Both the position numbers and the translations under genes were made by a program. The notes beneath the pieces were generated by a model. That model was not told the DNA's origin. It was given only the letters and a program-made list of their open reading frames with translations, and did no database searches. A stretch of 64,000 bases of DNA from an uncultured Clostridia bacterium (GTDB lineage: Bacteria; Bacillota; Clostridia; Christensenellales; Borkfalkiaceae). Shown here piece after piece: positions 37,114-45,436 of the stretch. The stretch is taken from the NCBI GenBank assembly GCA_947631925.1, contig CANRNE010000001.1, positions 62,001 to 126,000 on the forward strand. Direction: 5' to 3'. Positions within the stretch are counted from its first letter, which is position 1; every line of letters starts with the position of its first letter.

Positions 37114-38294
37114 AAGAACTGCTTGCCCCCGCGGGGAATCTTGCGAAACTCAAACTTGCCTTCTACTTCGGCGCGGACGCCGTCTATGTCGGCGGGAAGG
37201 CATTTTCTCTGCGCGCGGGCGCGGAGAACTTTACGGACGAAGACCTCGAGGAGGGCATCGCCTATGCTCATGCGCGCGGCAAGCGCGTCTATGTCTGTGC
37301 GAATATTTTCGCCCGCAACGCGGACATGGGTGGCCTCTCTCGCTTCTTTCGCTTCCTCGAGGGGGTGCATGCCGACGGCGTCATCCTCTCGGACATGGGT
37401 GCCCTCTCTCTTGCGAGAAGGGTGGCGCCCGCCCTCCCCGTTCATGTCTCCACACAGGCGAATACGACGAATGCGGAGGCCGCACGCTTCTATGAGAGCC
37501 TCGGGGTGAGCCGCGTCGTGCTCGCGCGAGAGCTCACGCTTGACGAAATTTCCGAAATTCACGCTTCTGCTCCCGCCCTCGAGCTCGAGGCGTTCGTCCA
37601 CGGCGCCATGTGTATCTCCTACAGCGGCAGATGTTACCTCTCCGACTATCTCGACGGCAGAAGTTCCAACCGCGGCGCCTGTTCCCAGCCCTGCCGCGCC
37701 GCCTATGAGATACGGCCCGTGGGGCGGGAAGAATTTCTCACCGCAGAGGGGGACGGGCGGGGCACCTACCTTCTCAACAGCCGCGACCTCAACATGAGCG
37801 CGCACCTCAACGAACTCTCCGCCGCGGGCGTCTCCTCCTTCAAGATTGAGGGGCGCATGAAGAGCGAGTACTATCTCGCCACGGTGGTCAATGCGTACCG
37901 CCGAATCGCGGACATGGGGTGGTCGGAATCGCTCGCAAGCGAACTTGAGACGCTCACGCACCGTGCCTATACCACCGCTTACGCCTTCGGGGAAAACCGC
38001 GAGACGACCCTTTCGGACGGCTCCCAGACGGCGGGCAGCTGCGAATTTGTCGCCATTGTGCGCGGCTATGAGGCGGGCAGGGCGCGCGTCGAGATGCGTT
38101 CCCGCTTCTTCGAGGGCGAAACGCTCGAAATTCTCACCCCGTCCCCCGATTTCGGCCGCTCCGTGCGGGTGGAAAACCTGCAGGACGCCGCGGGCGAAGG
38201 GTGTCGGGACGCCAAGCTCGTGCAGGGCGAATACACCTTCCGCTGCCCCGTCCCCGTGCGGGCGGGCGACATCCTGCGCAGGCGAAAAGTGTGA
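37110..38294 (+). CDS. trhP: U32-family tRNA hydroxylation protein TrhP
   Basis: Prephenate-dependent tRNA uridine-34 hydroxylation factor (formerly peptidase family U32). 394 residues. ELLAPAGN start, GADAVYVGGKAFSLRA, VHVSTQANTTN, LARELTLDEI, and the signature EAFVHGAMCISYSGRCYLS with RGACSQPCR (Cys168, 175, 191, 195, probable Fe-S ligands). NSRDLNM and SFKIEGRMKS follow. It overlaps trmR by ATGA, so the hydroxylase and methylase are coupled. One copy is present here; Bacillus has two adjacent homologues. A terminator follows. Confidence 0.92.
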   Translation: MKELLAPAGNLAKLKLAFYFGADAVYVGGKAFSLRAGAENFTDEDLEEGIAYAHARGKRVYVCANIFARNADMGGLSRFFRFLEGVHADGVILSDMGALSLARRVAPALPVHVSTQANTTNAEAARFYESLGVSRVVLARELTLDEISEIHASAPALELEAFVHGAMCISYSGRCYLSDYLDGRSSNRGACSQPCRAAYEIRPVGREEFLTAEGDGRGTYLLNSRDLNMSAHLNELSAAGVSSFKIEGRMKSEYYLATVVNAYRRIADMGWSESLASELETLTHRAYTTAYAFGENRETTLSDGSQTAGSCEFVAIVRGYEAGRARVEMRSRFFEGETLEILTPSPDFGRSVRVENLQDAAGEGCRDAKLVQGEYTFRCPVPVRAGDILRRRKV

Positions 38295-38304
38295 CCTGTA
38301 TGCA

Positions 38305-38342
38305 AAAAACGCTCCCCAAACAGCCGAGAGGGGAGCGTTTTT
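38305..38342 (+). terminator. Terminator after trhP
   Basis: AAAAACGCTCCCC and GGGGAGCGTTTTT around a 12-base loop; usable in both directions between convergent genes. Confidence 0.9.
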
Positions 38343-38349
38343 GTTGTGT

Positions 38350-39033
38350 TCAAATTTTCGTGCGGGGGGAGATGAGTGGGCGTAAATCCGCCCTTGGGAC
38401 CTTCAGCGTCCCTTCGAGCTGGGCGAGAATGTCCTCCTCCGACTGCGCGGGGGCCTTTTTGTACGCGGCGGAGACCCGCCCGTAGCCGAGGACCTCCTCG
38501 GGGGTGGAATACACCGCGACGCCCCAGCCGTAGGGTTTGCCGTGGCGGTCCTTTTCGTAGATGAAGTCGGAGATGCACAGATAGGTCTGCATCTGCAGGC
38601 GGGTAATCACCGTCTCAAAGCCCGTATTGCCGCCCTTTTTATAGTTGCAGAGCTGTTTGAGCCGCTTGGAGAGCAGATGCCCCTCCGCCGCCACGGTATT
38701 GTAGACATGCGCATCCTTGTAGGGGGCGAGCCCCTCGTCACAGCGCGCGTCGAAATCGTAGCCGTCGCGGCGCAGGTTGCAAAAGTCCGCGGCCCATTCG
38801 CGGCTGACAAACCCCGCCTTGCCATTGAAAAACTTGCCATAGATGCACGTCTTCGTGCGGGCGACGGGGCCCTTCCATTCCCACGGGCCCTCCTCGTCCG
38901 TAAACCAGAGCGCGGGCGGGCAGCATTCCTCCACGGAAAAACCGCGCACGGCGTTTGCAAAGAAGGGGAGAAAGCCGACCTCTTGGACGAGAGCCACGAG
39001 GCTCTCACAGCTGTCTACAGGGGGAAGTTTCAT
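38350..39033 (-). CDS. AlkZ-related-like protein of unknown function
   Basis: 227 residues with no membrane segment. Conserved stretches VGFLPFFANAVRGFSVEE, GPWEWKGPVARTK, YGKFFNGKAGFVSREW and RRDGYDFDARCDEGLA match, from memory, a Firmicutes family sometimes labelled AlkZ-related. The conserved Trp, Arg and Tyr suggest a nucleic-acid or base-binding fold, but no activity is established. AAGGA lies before ATG 39033. It starts 10 bases after the flavin reductase stop in one operon. A role in DNA repair is inference only. Confidence 0.65.
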   Translation of the reverse strand: MKLPPVDSCESLVALVQEVGFLPFFANAVRGFSVEECCPPALWFTDEEGPWEWKGPVARTKTCIYGKFFNGKAGFVSREWAADFCNLRRDGYDFDARCDEGLAPYKDAHVYNTVAAEGHLLSKRLKQLCNYKKGGNTGFETVITRLQMQTYLCISDFIYEKDRHGKPYGWGVAVYSTPEEVLGYGRVSAAYKKAPAQSEEDILAQLEGTLKVPRADLRPLISPRTKI

Positions 39034-39043
39034 AAAAATTCCT

Positions 39044-39514
39044 TCACAGAATGTCTATAACCTCGCCGATATACATCGTGTGCGCAGGCTCTGTTTTGTA
39101 GTATTTTTTGACCGCATCCGCGGGCATGGTACCCTTGTCCATGCTCTGACGGTAAATTTTCTTGCAGACAATCGTCCGCTCGGCGCCCTCAAACGTCACG
39201 CCGTGCTTCAAAAAAACGGGGGTAAGATTTGCCCGCGCTACCTTGTCGCAGTCCCGCCCCGAGAGCCGCCCGCACAGCGTCAGCGCCTCGCGCATGCGCT
39301 CGGGATAGAAACTCACCGTGAAGTACTCGCTTTGCTCCATGAATTCGTGCGTGTAGCGAATGGGCTTGACATAGACCGTGACGGCGGGTTTTCCCCAAAT
39401 CGTCCCGAGGCCGCCCCATGCGATGGTCATCGTGTTGAACTTCTCCCTGTCGCCCGCCGTGAGCAGCGCCCAGGTCTTGTCAAAGAGTTCGAAACTTTCC
39501 GCCTGAAATTTCAT
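39044..39514 (-). CDS. Flavin reductase-like/flavoredoxin domain protein
   Basis: 156 residues, the size of FMN-binding split-barrel flavoredoxins. TWALLTAGDREKFNTMTIAW is the typical N-terminal strand pair with the FMN-contacting T-N-T segment, followed by GTIWGKPAVTVYVKPIRYTH and SEYFTVSFYP. It is probably an FMN-dependent electron carrier or reductase. The start at 39514 has GGAGG upstream and a promoter at 39536-39564; the longer frame to 39574 starts upstream of that promoter. First gene of a two-gene operon. Confidence 0.85.
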   Translation of the reverse strand: MKFQAESFELFDKTWALLTAGDREKFNTMTIAWGGLGTIWGKPAVTVYVKPIRYTHEFMEQSEYFTVSFYPERMREALTLCGRLSGRDCDKVARANLTPVFLKHGVTFEGAERTIVCKKIYRQSMDKGTMPADAVKKYYKTEPAHTMYIGEVIDIL

Positions 39515-39535
39515 AGCGTCCTCCTTTTTTTCTAT

Positions 39536-39564
39536 ATTATACCACCTCTGCGCCCCGCTTGCAA
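39536..39564 (-). promoter_or_regulatory. Promoter of the flavoredoxin operon
   Basis: TTGCAA, 17 bases ending in TGG, TATAAT. It lies back to back with the promoter at 39595-39623. Confidence 0.8.
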
Positions 39565-39594
39565 CCGCCTGCAAAAGAAAATCCGTGTTTTCTG

Positions 39595-39623
39595 TTGCAA
39601 AAAGTGGGCGAATGTGGTATAAC
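39595..39623 (+). promoter_or_regulatory. Promoter of the 39640 flippase-like gene
   Basis: TTGCAA, 17 bases ending in TGG, TATAAC. Confidence 0.78.
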
Positions 39624-39639
39624 TATAGGGAGGCGAAAT

Positions 39640-40929
39640 ATGGAAGAAAAACCCAACCGCATCCAAAAGAAGGGTGCCCCCGAAGAACAAGCGCATAAGC
39701 ATCCGATCGTGGAGCCCCGCCCCCGCGACATGGAGAAGTTTGCGCGCGAGTACGAGGCGCGCAACAATCAGGATACCAAGGCGGCGAAGCGCAAGTGGTG
39801 GATAAAGACCGCGCTCATGCTCGTGCTCATCGGGGCGTCGATAGGGGTGATGTTCGGGATTGCCCGTCTCTTCGACGGCAACGGCTTCGGACCCATCACC
39901 TTCAACTGGATTTGGCTCGCCGTCGTCATCGGCGTGCTGCTCGTCACCATTGTCAACGAGAGCATGAAATACGCCTACCTTCTCAAGATTTCCACGGGCA
40001 AGTGGCGCTTCAAAAACTCCGTGAAGGTCATGTTCCTCGGGAAGTACTACGACGGTATCACCCCGCTCGGGACGGGCGGCCAGCCCTTCCAGATTTACTA
40101 TCTGCACAAAAAGGACATCCCCGCGGGCGTCGCGTCTGCCGTGCCCCTCGTGCGCTATATCGTCTGCACGATTGTCTTCTGCCTCGTGGCGGCCGCGCTC
40201 TTTATCACGGCGAATTTCGTCCTCGAAGGCAATGCCGCGGCGAGCACGACTGTCATGATTGTCGCATGGATTTCCATGCTGTGCAACCTCGCAATCCCCG
40301 TCATTATAGTGTTTGCCTCCCTCTTCCCCCGTGCGGGAAAGAAGTTTGTCGTCAAACTCGTTTCTCTTCTTGCGAAGATGAGAATCGTCAAGCGCAAATA
40401 CGCCGTGACGAAAAAATATGTGCGCGAGATGGACGAATACCGCCACGCCTTGAAGACGCTCCTCTCGAACTTCGTAAAACTGCTCCCCATGGTGCTGTTT
40501 TCCCTCATCGAATGCGCCTGCTACGTCCTGCTTCCCTTCTCCATCGTGATAGCGGTGAGCGGCGTTGCGCCCGGTTGGGATATTTTATTGGAGATGGCAT
40601 GCCTGAGCATGATTTCCTTCTATTCCTCCTCCCTCGTCCCCACCCCGGGCAACACGATTGCCAATGAGGCGATGACCATCCTCGTCTTCACGGCGGTCGC
40701 GGGCAATCCCGCCTTTGCGCCCGTCAGCGGCTGGGTCACCCTCTTCTGGCGTTTCTTGACCTATTATATCTATATTTTGTCGGGAATCGGCATCAACGTC
40801 TTCGAAGTCATCCGCAGCGCCATCCGCGCGCACCGCACCCTCAAGACGCAATCTGAGACACCCATGTCCGCGGATAGCCCCTTAGAAACGCTCCCGCCCC
40901 CGCAAAATTCCGACCAAGAAAACCAATAA
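39640..40929 (+). CDS. Lysylphosphatidylglycerol synthase-type integral membrane protein (flippase domain)
   Basis: 429 residues with a hydrophilic N-terminus (1-55), about eight transmembrane helices and a Pro-rich tail. The family pattern is visible: LLVTIVNESMKYAYLLK, FLGKYYDGITPLGTGGQPFQ (the core motif), SAVPLVRYIV, and SSSLVPTPGNTIANEA. Proteins of this set carry the MprF-like flippase fold without the aminoacyl-transferase domain and are thought to move lipid-linked substrates. GGGAGG precedes ATG 39640. Single gene with its own promoter and terminator. Confidence 0.88.
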   Translation: MEEKPNRIQKKGAPEEQAHKHPIVEPRPRDMEKFAREYEARNNQDTKAAKRKWWIKTALMLVLIGASIGVMFGIARLFDGNGFGPITFNWIWLAVVIGVLLVTIVNESMKYAYLLKISTGKWRFKNSVKVMFLGKYYDGITPLGTGGQPFQIYYLHKKDIPAGVASAVPLVRYIVCTIVFCLVAAALFITANFVLEGNAAASTTVMIVAWISMLCNLAIPVIIVFASLFPRAGKKFVVKLVSLLAKMRIVKRKYAVTKKYVREMDEYRHALKTLLSNFVKLLPMVLFSLIECACYVLLPFSIVIAVSGVAPGWDILLEMACLSMISFYSSSLVPTPGNTIANEAMTILVFTAVAGNPAFAPVSGWVTLFWRFLTYYIYILSGIGINVFEVIRSAIRAHRTLKTQSETPMSADSPLETLPPPQNSDQENQ

Positions 40930-40938
40930 AGTCCAAAG

Positions 40939-40976
40939 AAAAAGCTCTCGGAAAAGATGCCGAGAGCTGTTTTTTT
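40939..40976. terminator. Terminator between convergent genes
   Basis: AAAAAGCTCTCGG and CCGAGAGCT around AAAAGATG, then seven T. Confidence 0.9.
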
Positions 40977-41002
40977 ACTTGTTTTCGGAAATCGGGTGCT
41001 GC

Positions 41003-42448
41003 TCAAAGTTTCATGCGTTTTTTGCAGTAGAGGAAGATGCACACGGCGGCGACGGCGGTCTCTCCCGCAAAGCCGACGACGGCGAGGAAGGGGTAGTTTT
41101 GCGTGACTTGGGTCAAGAGCGCGTACTGCCCGCCCGAGACCTCGACGCGGCGTTCTGCCCTGTAGCGGTGTCCGCTCCAATGAAATACGGTTATATTGTC
41201 AAAGTATGCGGGATTCAGCACGAAGAAAACCTCGTCCTCTTCCATGCCTATGAGCAGATTTTGGGCAGATGGGGTGGGAAATTCGGCGTCGAATTGCGCT
41301 CTGTCGCGGAACCAAACCGTCCCCGCGCAGACGGTCTTCTCAAAGGGGCTTGACGGGTCGGGAATATAGGAGATGTAGCACACATACTCGCCGCCGTCCT
41401 CCGCATAGCGGAAGTACAGGTCTCCCTCGATGGAATATGCCGCGCGGTGCTGTTCGGACAGGCTCGGCGCGGGCGCTTTCAGTGCGGCCTCGATATCCAC
41501 GAAGTAGTCGCCCGTCTCCGCGTCCGTCTCAATTCCGTAGAGCGCGGCATCCTCCGCGGAGATGTTGACGGTTTGGATGGCGCGCAAGAATTCCTCCTTG
41601 GGAAGGCCGAGCTGCCGTTGGGTAGAGGCGAACGTCACGGACGAGAGCACGGAAGTTGCGGCGCACAACGCGATGGCAATCGCCCCGCCGACGGAAAAAA
41701 TCCTGATGGCAAGCGTCTTGTTGCGCGCGGCGGCCGCGGCTTCTTCCTCCGTGCAGCATTCCCGCCCGCGCCTCGAAAGCCACAGAAGGGTGACGGCGAG
41801 AAGGAGCAGGACGAGCGTGGTCGCAAGGATTACGATGACGGTCGCCGTGGCGTTCCCGAGCAGGACAAATTGCAGGAAAAAGCTCGCACAGACGGCAAAT
41901 ATACAGACAGTGCAGATGATTTTGAAGGCCGCCCGAAAGGTGAGGCGTTTGACGGCGAGCGAATATCTTGATGCTTCCTCGTCCATCGTCAATGCCGATT
42001 TTTCAAACACGGTAAAGAGAATGACGACCGCGAGCTCGGTGAGGACAAAGAGTACGGAAAATAAGACGAGGAGCCAAGCCGCAACGAATTGCAGGCACAG
42101 CGCAAGCGCGAGGAGCCCGACGCCGCCAATCCCAACCGCCGTGAGCGTCGTGCATTTGACCGAGTATCTGTTTTCCGCCTGCCTGAGAAGTTTCTTCCGC
42201 GACGCTTCGCTGACTTCCCCCGCATTCCGTCCGCCCTCCGCGCGCACCCCGTTCAAAATCTCATCGACGGTGACGCCGTAGAGTTCGGCGAGCGCGGGCA
42301 GTGTCAGAATGTCGGGATAGGACCGCCCCGACTCCCACGACGAGAGCGTCTTGTTGGAGATGCCGAGCATGTCCGCCACTTCCTGTTGCGTCAGTCCCTT
42401 GGCCTTTCGCTGCAGGGAGAGAAATTCTCCGATAGTCATTTTTGGCAT
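41003..42448 (-). CDS. Xre-family regulator fused to a polytopic membrane sensor-like region
   Basis: 481 residues. Residues 4-62 form an HTH_3 domain (LTQQEVADMLGISNKTLSSW). Then come about six transmembrane helices: two at about 103-145, two at about 170-220, one at 245-265, and a last one near 455-475. Between the last two is an extracytoplasmic domain of about 170 residues rich in acidic and aromatic residues, and the C-terminus is KKRMKL. The layout suggests a one-component regulator whose external domain senses a surface signal. AGGAGG lies 6 bases before ATG 42448. No obvious target operon is adjacent. Signal unknown. Confidence 0.82.
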   Translation of the reverse strand: MPKMTIGEFLSLQRKAKGLTQQEVADMLGISNKTLSSWESGRSYPDILTLPALAELYGVTVDEILNGVRAEGGRNAGEVSEASRKKLLRQAENRYSVKCTTLTAVGIGGVGLLALALCLQFVAAWLLVLFSVLFVLTELAVVILFTVFEKSALTMDEEASRYSLAVKRLTFRAAFKIICTVCIFAVCASFFLQFVLLGNATATVIVILATTLVLLLLAVTLLWLSRRGRECCTEEEAAAAARNKTLAIRIFSVGGAIAIALCAATSVLSSVTFASTQRQLGLPKEEFLRAIQTVNISAEDAALYGIETDAETGDYFVDIEAALKAPAPSLSEQHRAAYSIEGDLYFRYAEDGGEYVCYISYIPDPSSPFEKTVCAGTVWFRDRAQFDAEFPTPSAQNLLIGMEEDEVFFVLNPAYFDNITVFHWSGHRYRAERRVEVSGGQYALLTQVTQNYPFLAVVGFAGETAVAAVCIFLYCKKRMKL

Positions 42449-42555
42449 AAACCGCCTCCTTTTTTGGTTTCATTCTACACCCGAGCGACAAAAAAGGCAA
42501 CCCCCGCCGGCGGAAATTTGTCTTCGAAACGTAGAATTTCCCACACATTTCATAA

Positions 42556-42582
42556 AAAAAGGCCTCCCACGGGGGGAGGCCG
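42556..42582 (-). terminator. Terminator after the beta-helix lipoprotein gene
   Basis: On the minus strand GGCCTCCC ... GGGAGGCC with CCCCGT between, then seven T. Confidence 0.85.
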
Positions 42583-42655
42583 GTACGAAGTGACCGGTGG
42601 GGGATTCTCGGCGCCCCCTTCAGGGCAACAAACAGTCCCGCTCAAGATTTCTTCC

Positions 42656-44536
42656 TCATCTGCCGCCGGGGCCGCGGCCGCCGCCAAATCCGCCGCCGAA
42701 CCCGTTCGGGGGCATGCCGTTGGGGTTTCCCATGCCGCCCTGCGACCCGATGGACGTGATGACGGAGGACACCGTAAAGGCGCAGAGCTCGGCATTGCCG
42801 CCGTAAAGTTTGAAACTCTTGCCCGTCGTAAGTTCGGGACAGGAGAGAATGACGGACTGGCAGCTCTTTTCCACGGTGACGGAGAAAATCGCATCGCCGC
42901 TTTCATCTGTCAAAGACAGGACGGTGTTTGCGCCAATCGCCTGATTTTGCGCATAGGAGAGGACGTTTTGTCCCGAATTGCTCGCGGGCGTCTCCACCAT
43001 TCCGAGGGGGCCCGCCGCAAAGAGGTAGCCGCCGTCTATGACGATGCCCCGGTCGGCGTCGAGGGCAGCATTTGCACCAGAGGTGGGGCCGAACACGACG
43101 AGCTTCCCTCCCGACATGTTAATGGAGCCGTTGGAATCCACCCCGTCGCCCTCGGCACGCACAACGATGTCGCCGCCGCTGATGAGGATGTGCTCGGTGA
43201 CCTTGGGGTCGTCGCTCGCGGCGTTAATCCCGTCGTCACTCGCCGTGATTTGGATTTTTCCGCCCGCAATCTCCACATAGCCGCCCTCGATGCCCTCATA
43301 GCTCTTCGTGACGGCAATTTCTCCGCCCGTGATTTTGGTGAGAACGTCGCTCGTCAAGGCGTCGTCATACGTGGAGAGCGTGAGCGTTCCGCCGCGCACG
43401 GAGAGGTTCCCGCTGTTGGCATGGACGGCATCGTCCGTGCTGTCGACAGAGAAGGTGCCGTCCTCGATGATAATCGAGTAGTCGCCCTCGGTGACGGCGA
43501 TTTCTTCCTCCTCGTTCTCGGGGTTGGGATATTCGATTTCCCCGACTTTGATGCCCTTGCAGCCCTGTTTGAGCCCGTAGAGGCTGTTCGCCCCGTACCG
43601 CCCCGTCTCGTCGCTCGCAATGCGCTTGTACACGCCGTTTTGCAGGACATATTTGAAGTCATCCGCGGCGAGCCCGTACTCTGCCATCTGCGACTTGGGG
43701 ACAAACGTGCCTTGGGTTTTGATGTGATAGTTCCCGCCGTTGAGATAGACGACGGTGTCGGCTTGGATGCCGTCTCCCTCCACGGCGCAGGTATAATCGA
43801 CGTCCTTCAGATAGACATATCCCTCGCCCGTGGTGAAGGCCGTCGTCTCGTCATCGCATTCCGCGTTGAGGCCGTCCTTGCCCGCGGAGAGGACAGTGAT
43901 TTCACAGTCGGAGGCGGAAATCGAGCGCGCGGCAATGCCATGGCTTTTCGCCGTCAGCGTGAGCGAACAGTCGACCGCGGCGAAGTCTTTGGAGACCTTG
44001 ACGGCATTCTTGCCCTCGCTTGCAACCGAAAGGCTCCCGCTCCCGTTCAGAGAGAGCTTCCCCTTGACATGGATGGCATTCTCGCTGTCCGATGCGGAGC
44101 GGACGGAGTTTTCGCCGCTGAGCGTCAGAACGACTTCGGCGCCGCTCTTTTCGGAGCCGTCTATCGCAATGCCGTCGGATACAATCTCCGCGCCGTCAAA
44201 AATGAGATGCAGGTGGAGGTTTTTTTCGGTGAACCGAATGCCGCCGTAGCTTCCGCGGAAGAGATAGGTCCCGCTCGCCGAAATGGGGTAGACCGCCGCC
44301 GTCGGCTCCGCCACCGTGGCGCCCTCCGAGGAGACGTCACCCGACAAGTCGGAGAAGTCCGAATCGGAAAAATCCTCCTTCACATCCTCCGTGACATCGT
44401 CGGCGCCCTCTGCCGCATCCCCCGTGCCGCCACCGCCGAGAAAGTCCCCGGGGTTGACAAAGGGGAGGGGCGCACAGCCCGCCAGAACGCCCGCCGCGAG
44501 CGCAAGTGTTGCAATGAGTATCGAAATTTTCTTCAT
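42656..44536 (-). CDS. Carbohydrate-binding beta-helix lipoprotein (DUF4353/Cthe_2159-like)
   Basis: 626 residues. Lipoprotein signal MKKISILIATLALAAGVLAG with Cys21. An acidic linker (DDVTEDVKEDFSDSDFSDLS) precedes a long right-handed beta-helix-like region with repeated turns: SGTYLFRGSYGGI, IHVKGKLSLNGSGSLSV, DGLNAECDDETT, DAVHANSGNLSVRGGTLTLS, DGINAASDDPKVTEHILISG, DGVDSNGSINMSGGKLVVFG. This is the pattern of the carbohydrate-binding domain first described in Cthe_2159. The C-terminus is Gly/Pro-rich (GGFGGGRGPGGR). It probably binds acidic plant polysaccharide or pectin at the surface (family knowledge). AGGTGG precedes ATG 44536. Confidence 0.85.
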   Translation of the reverse strand: MKKISILIATLALAAGVLAGCAPLPFVNPGDFLGGGGTGDAAEGADDVTEDVKEDFSDSDFSDLSGDVSSEGATVAEPTAAVYPISASGTYLFRGSYGGIRFTEKNLHLHLIFDGAEIVSDGIAIDGSEKSGAEVVLTLSGENSVRSASDSENAIHVKGKLSLNGSGSLSVASEGKNAVKVSKDFAAVDCSLTLTAKSHGIAARSISASDCEITVLSAGKDGLNAECDDETTAFTTGEGYVYLKDVDYTCAVEGDGIQADTVVYLNGGNYHIKTQGTFVPKSQMAEYGLAADDFKYVLQNGVYKRIASDETGRYGANSLYGLKQGCKGIKVGEIEYPNPENEEEEIAVTEGDYSIIIEDGTFSVDSTDDAVHANSGNLSVRGGTLTLSTYDDALTSDVLTKITGGEIAVTKSYEGIEGGYVEIAGGKIQITASDDGINAASDDPKVTEHILISGGDIVVRAEGDGVDSNGSINMSGGKLVVFGPTSGANAALDADRGIVIDGGYLFAAGPLGMVETPASNSGQNVLSYAQNQAIGANTVLSLTDESGDAIFSVTVEKSCQSVILSCPELTTGKSFKLYGGNAELCAFTVSSVITSIGSQGGMGNPNGMPPNGFGGGFGGGRGPGGR

Positions 44537-44645
44537 AGTTCCACCTTTCTTATCTATTATAGCAGAAAACATGAAAATAACATTAAAAAAACCACCCCCG
44601 CGCATAAATTTTTTCAATTTTTTTGTATGCGCGCGAACGGTGCCC

Positions 44646-45207
44646 GAACGCGGCGACCTGTCGCCACCCCAAAAAATGATTGCTCGCGGTTTTCATGGGA
44701 CATTTCCGCTTTTCCCAATCATTTTTCGGGGACCCCGAATCTTTAATCAGCAGGTCTTGACGGTTCAATTATGACCGAGTTAGCAAAAAGAGGAACGGGC
44801 AAACACCCATTCCTCTTTTTGGAGCTACCGGACGGACTTGAACGCGGCGACCTGTCGCCACCCCAAAAAATGATTGCTCGCGGTTTTCATGGGACATTTC
44901 CGCTTTTCCCAATCATTTTTCGGGGACCCCGAATCTTTAATCAGCAGGTCTTGACGGTTCAATTATGACCGAGTTAGCAAAAAGAGGAACGGGCAAACAC
45001 CCATTCCTCTTTTTGGAGCTACTGGCCGGACTTGAACGCGGCGACCTGTCGCCACCCCAAAAAATGATTGCTCGCGGTTTTCATGGGACATTCCCGCTTT
45101 TCCCAATCATTTTTCGGGGACCCCGAATCTTTAATCAGCAGGTCTTGACAGTTCAATTATGACCGAGTTAGCAAAAAGAGGAACGGGCAAACCCCCATTC
45201 CTCTTTT
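44646..45207 (-). repeat. Tandem array built from the tRNA-Thr 3' end (194-base period)
   Basis: Landmark GAAC(G)CGGCGACCTG lies at 44646, 44840 and 45034, and in the true tRNA at 45228, each 194 bases apart. Read from the tRNA: its 3' end with CCA, a terminator-like hairpin (AAAAAGAGGAA ... TTCCTCTTTTT), a degraded inverted copy of the tRNA 3' half (on the plus strand TAATCAGCAGGTC ... GGTTCAA ... GTTAGC), a spacer with the dyad CCCCAAAAAATGATTG/CAATCATTTTTCGGGG, then the tRNA 3' end again. Copies are nearly identical. The tRNA segment carries one extra base in the T stem, so the repeats are not functional tRNAs. The architecture matches the tRNA-Ser array at 7275-7986. Confidence 0.9.
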
Positions 45208-45283
45208 TGGAGCTACTGGCCGGACTTGAACCGGCGACCTGCTGATTACGAATCAGCCGCTCTACCGACTGAGCCACAGTAGC
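45208..45283 (-). tRNA. tRNA-Thr (anticodon CGT)
   Basis: Acceptor GCTACTG/CAGTAGC, T discriminator, encoded CCA. The anticodon stem GCTGA/TCAGC encloses loop TTCGTAA with CGT (codon ACG). T arm GCCGG, TTCAAGT, CCGGC. 76 bases. Confidence 0.96.
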
Positions 45284-45302
45284 AACCGCAAATTGCAAAT
45301 CT

Positions 45303-45331
45303 ATTATAAAAAAAAGTCGGGCAAAAAGCAA
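45303..45331 (-). promoter_or_regulatory. Promoter of tRNA-Thr
   Basis: TTGCTT, 17 bases, TATAAT, 19 bases before the tRNA 5' end. Confidence 0.68.
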
Positions 45332-45401
45332 GCGTTTTTCGGTTGAATTGAAAATTTTTTTGCGAATTGCCCCGAAAGCCGCGGGAAAGCATTGCGAAGA
45401 G

Positions 45402-45430
45402 TTGAAAAATTGCCGCAAATGTGGTACAAT
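45402..45430 (+). promoter_or_regulatory. Promoter for a leaderless HD-Nudix transcript
   Basis: TTGAAA, 17 bases ending in TGG, TACAAT, then 6 bases to the ATG. Confidence 0.72.
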
Positions 45431-45436
45431 CGGGGT

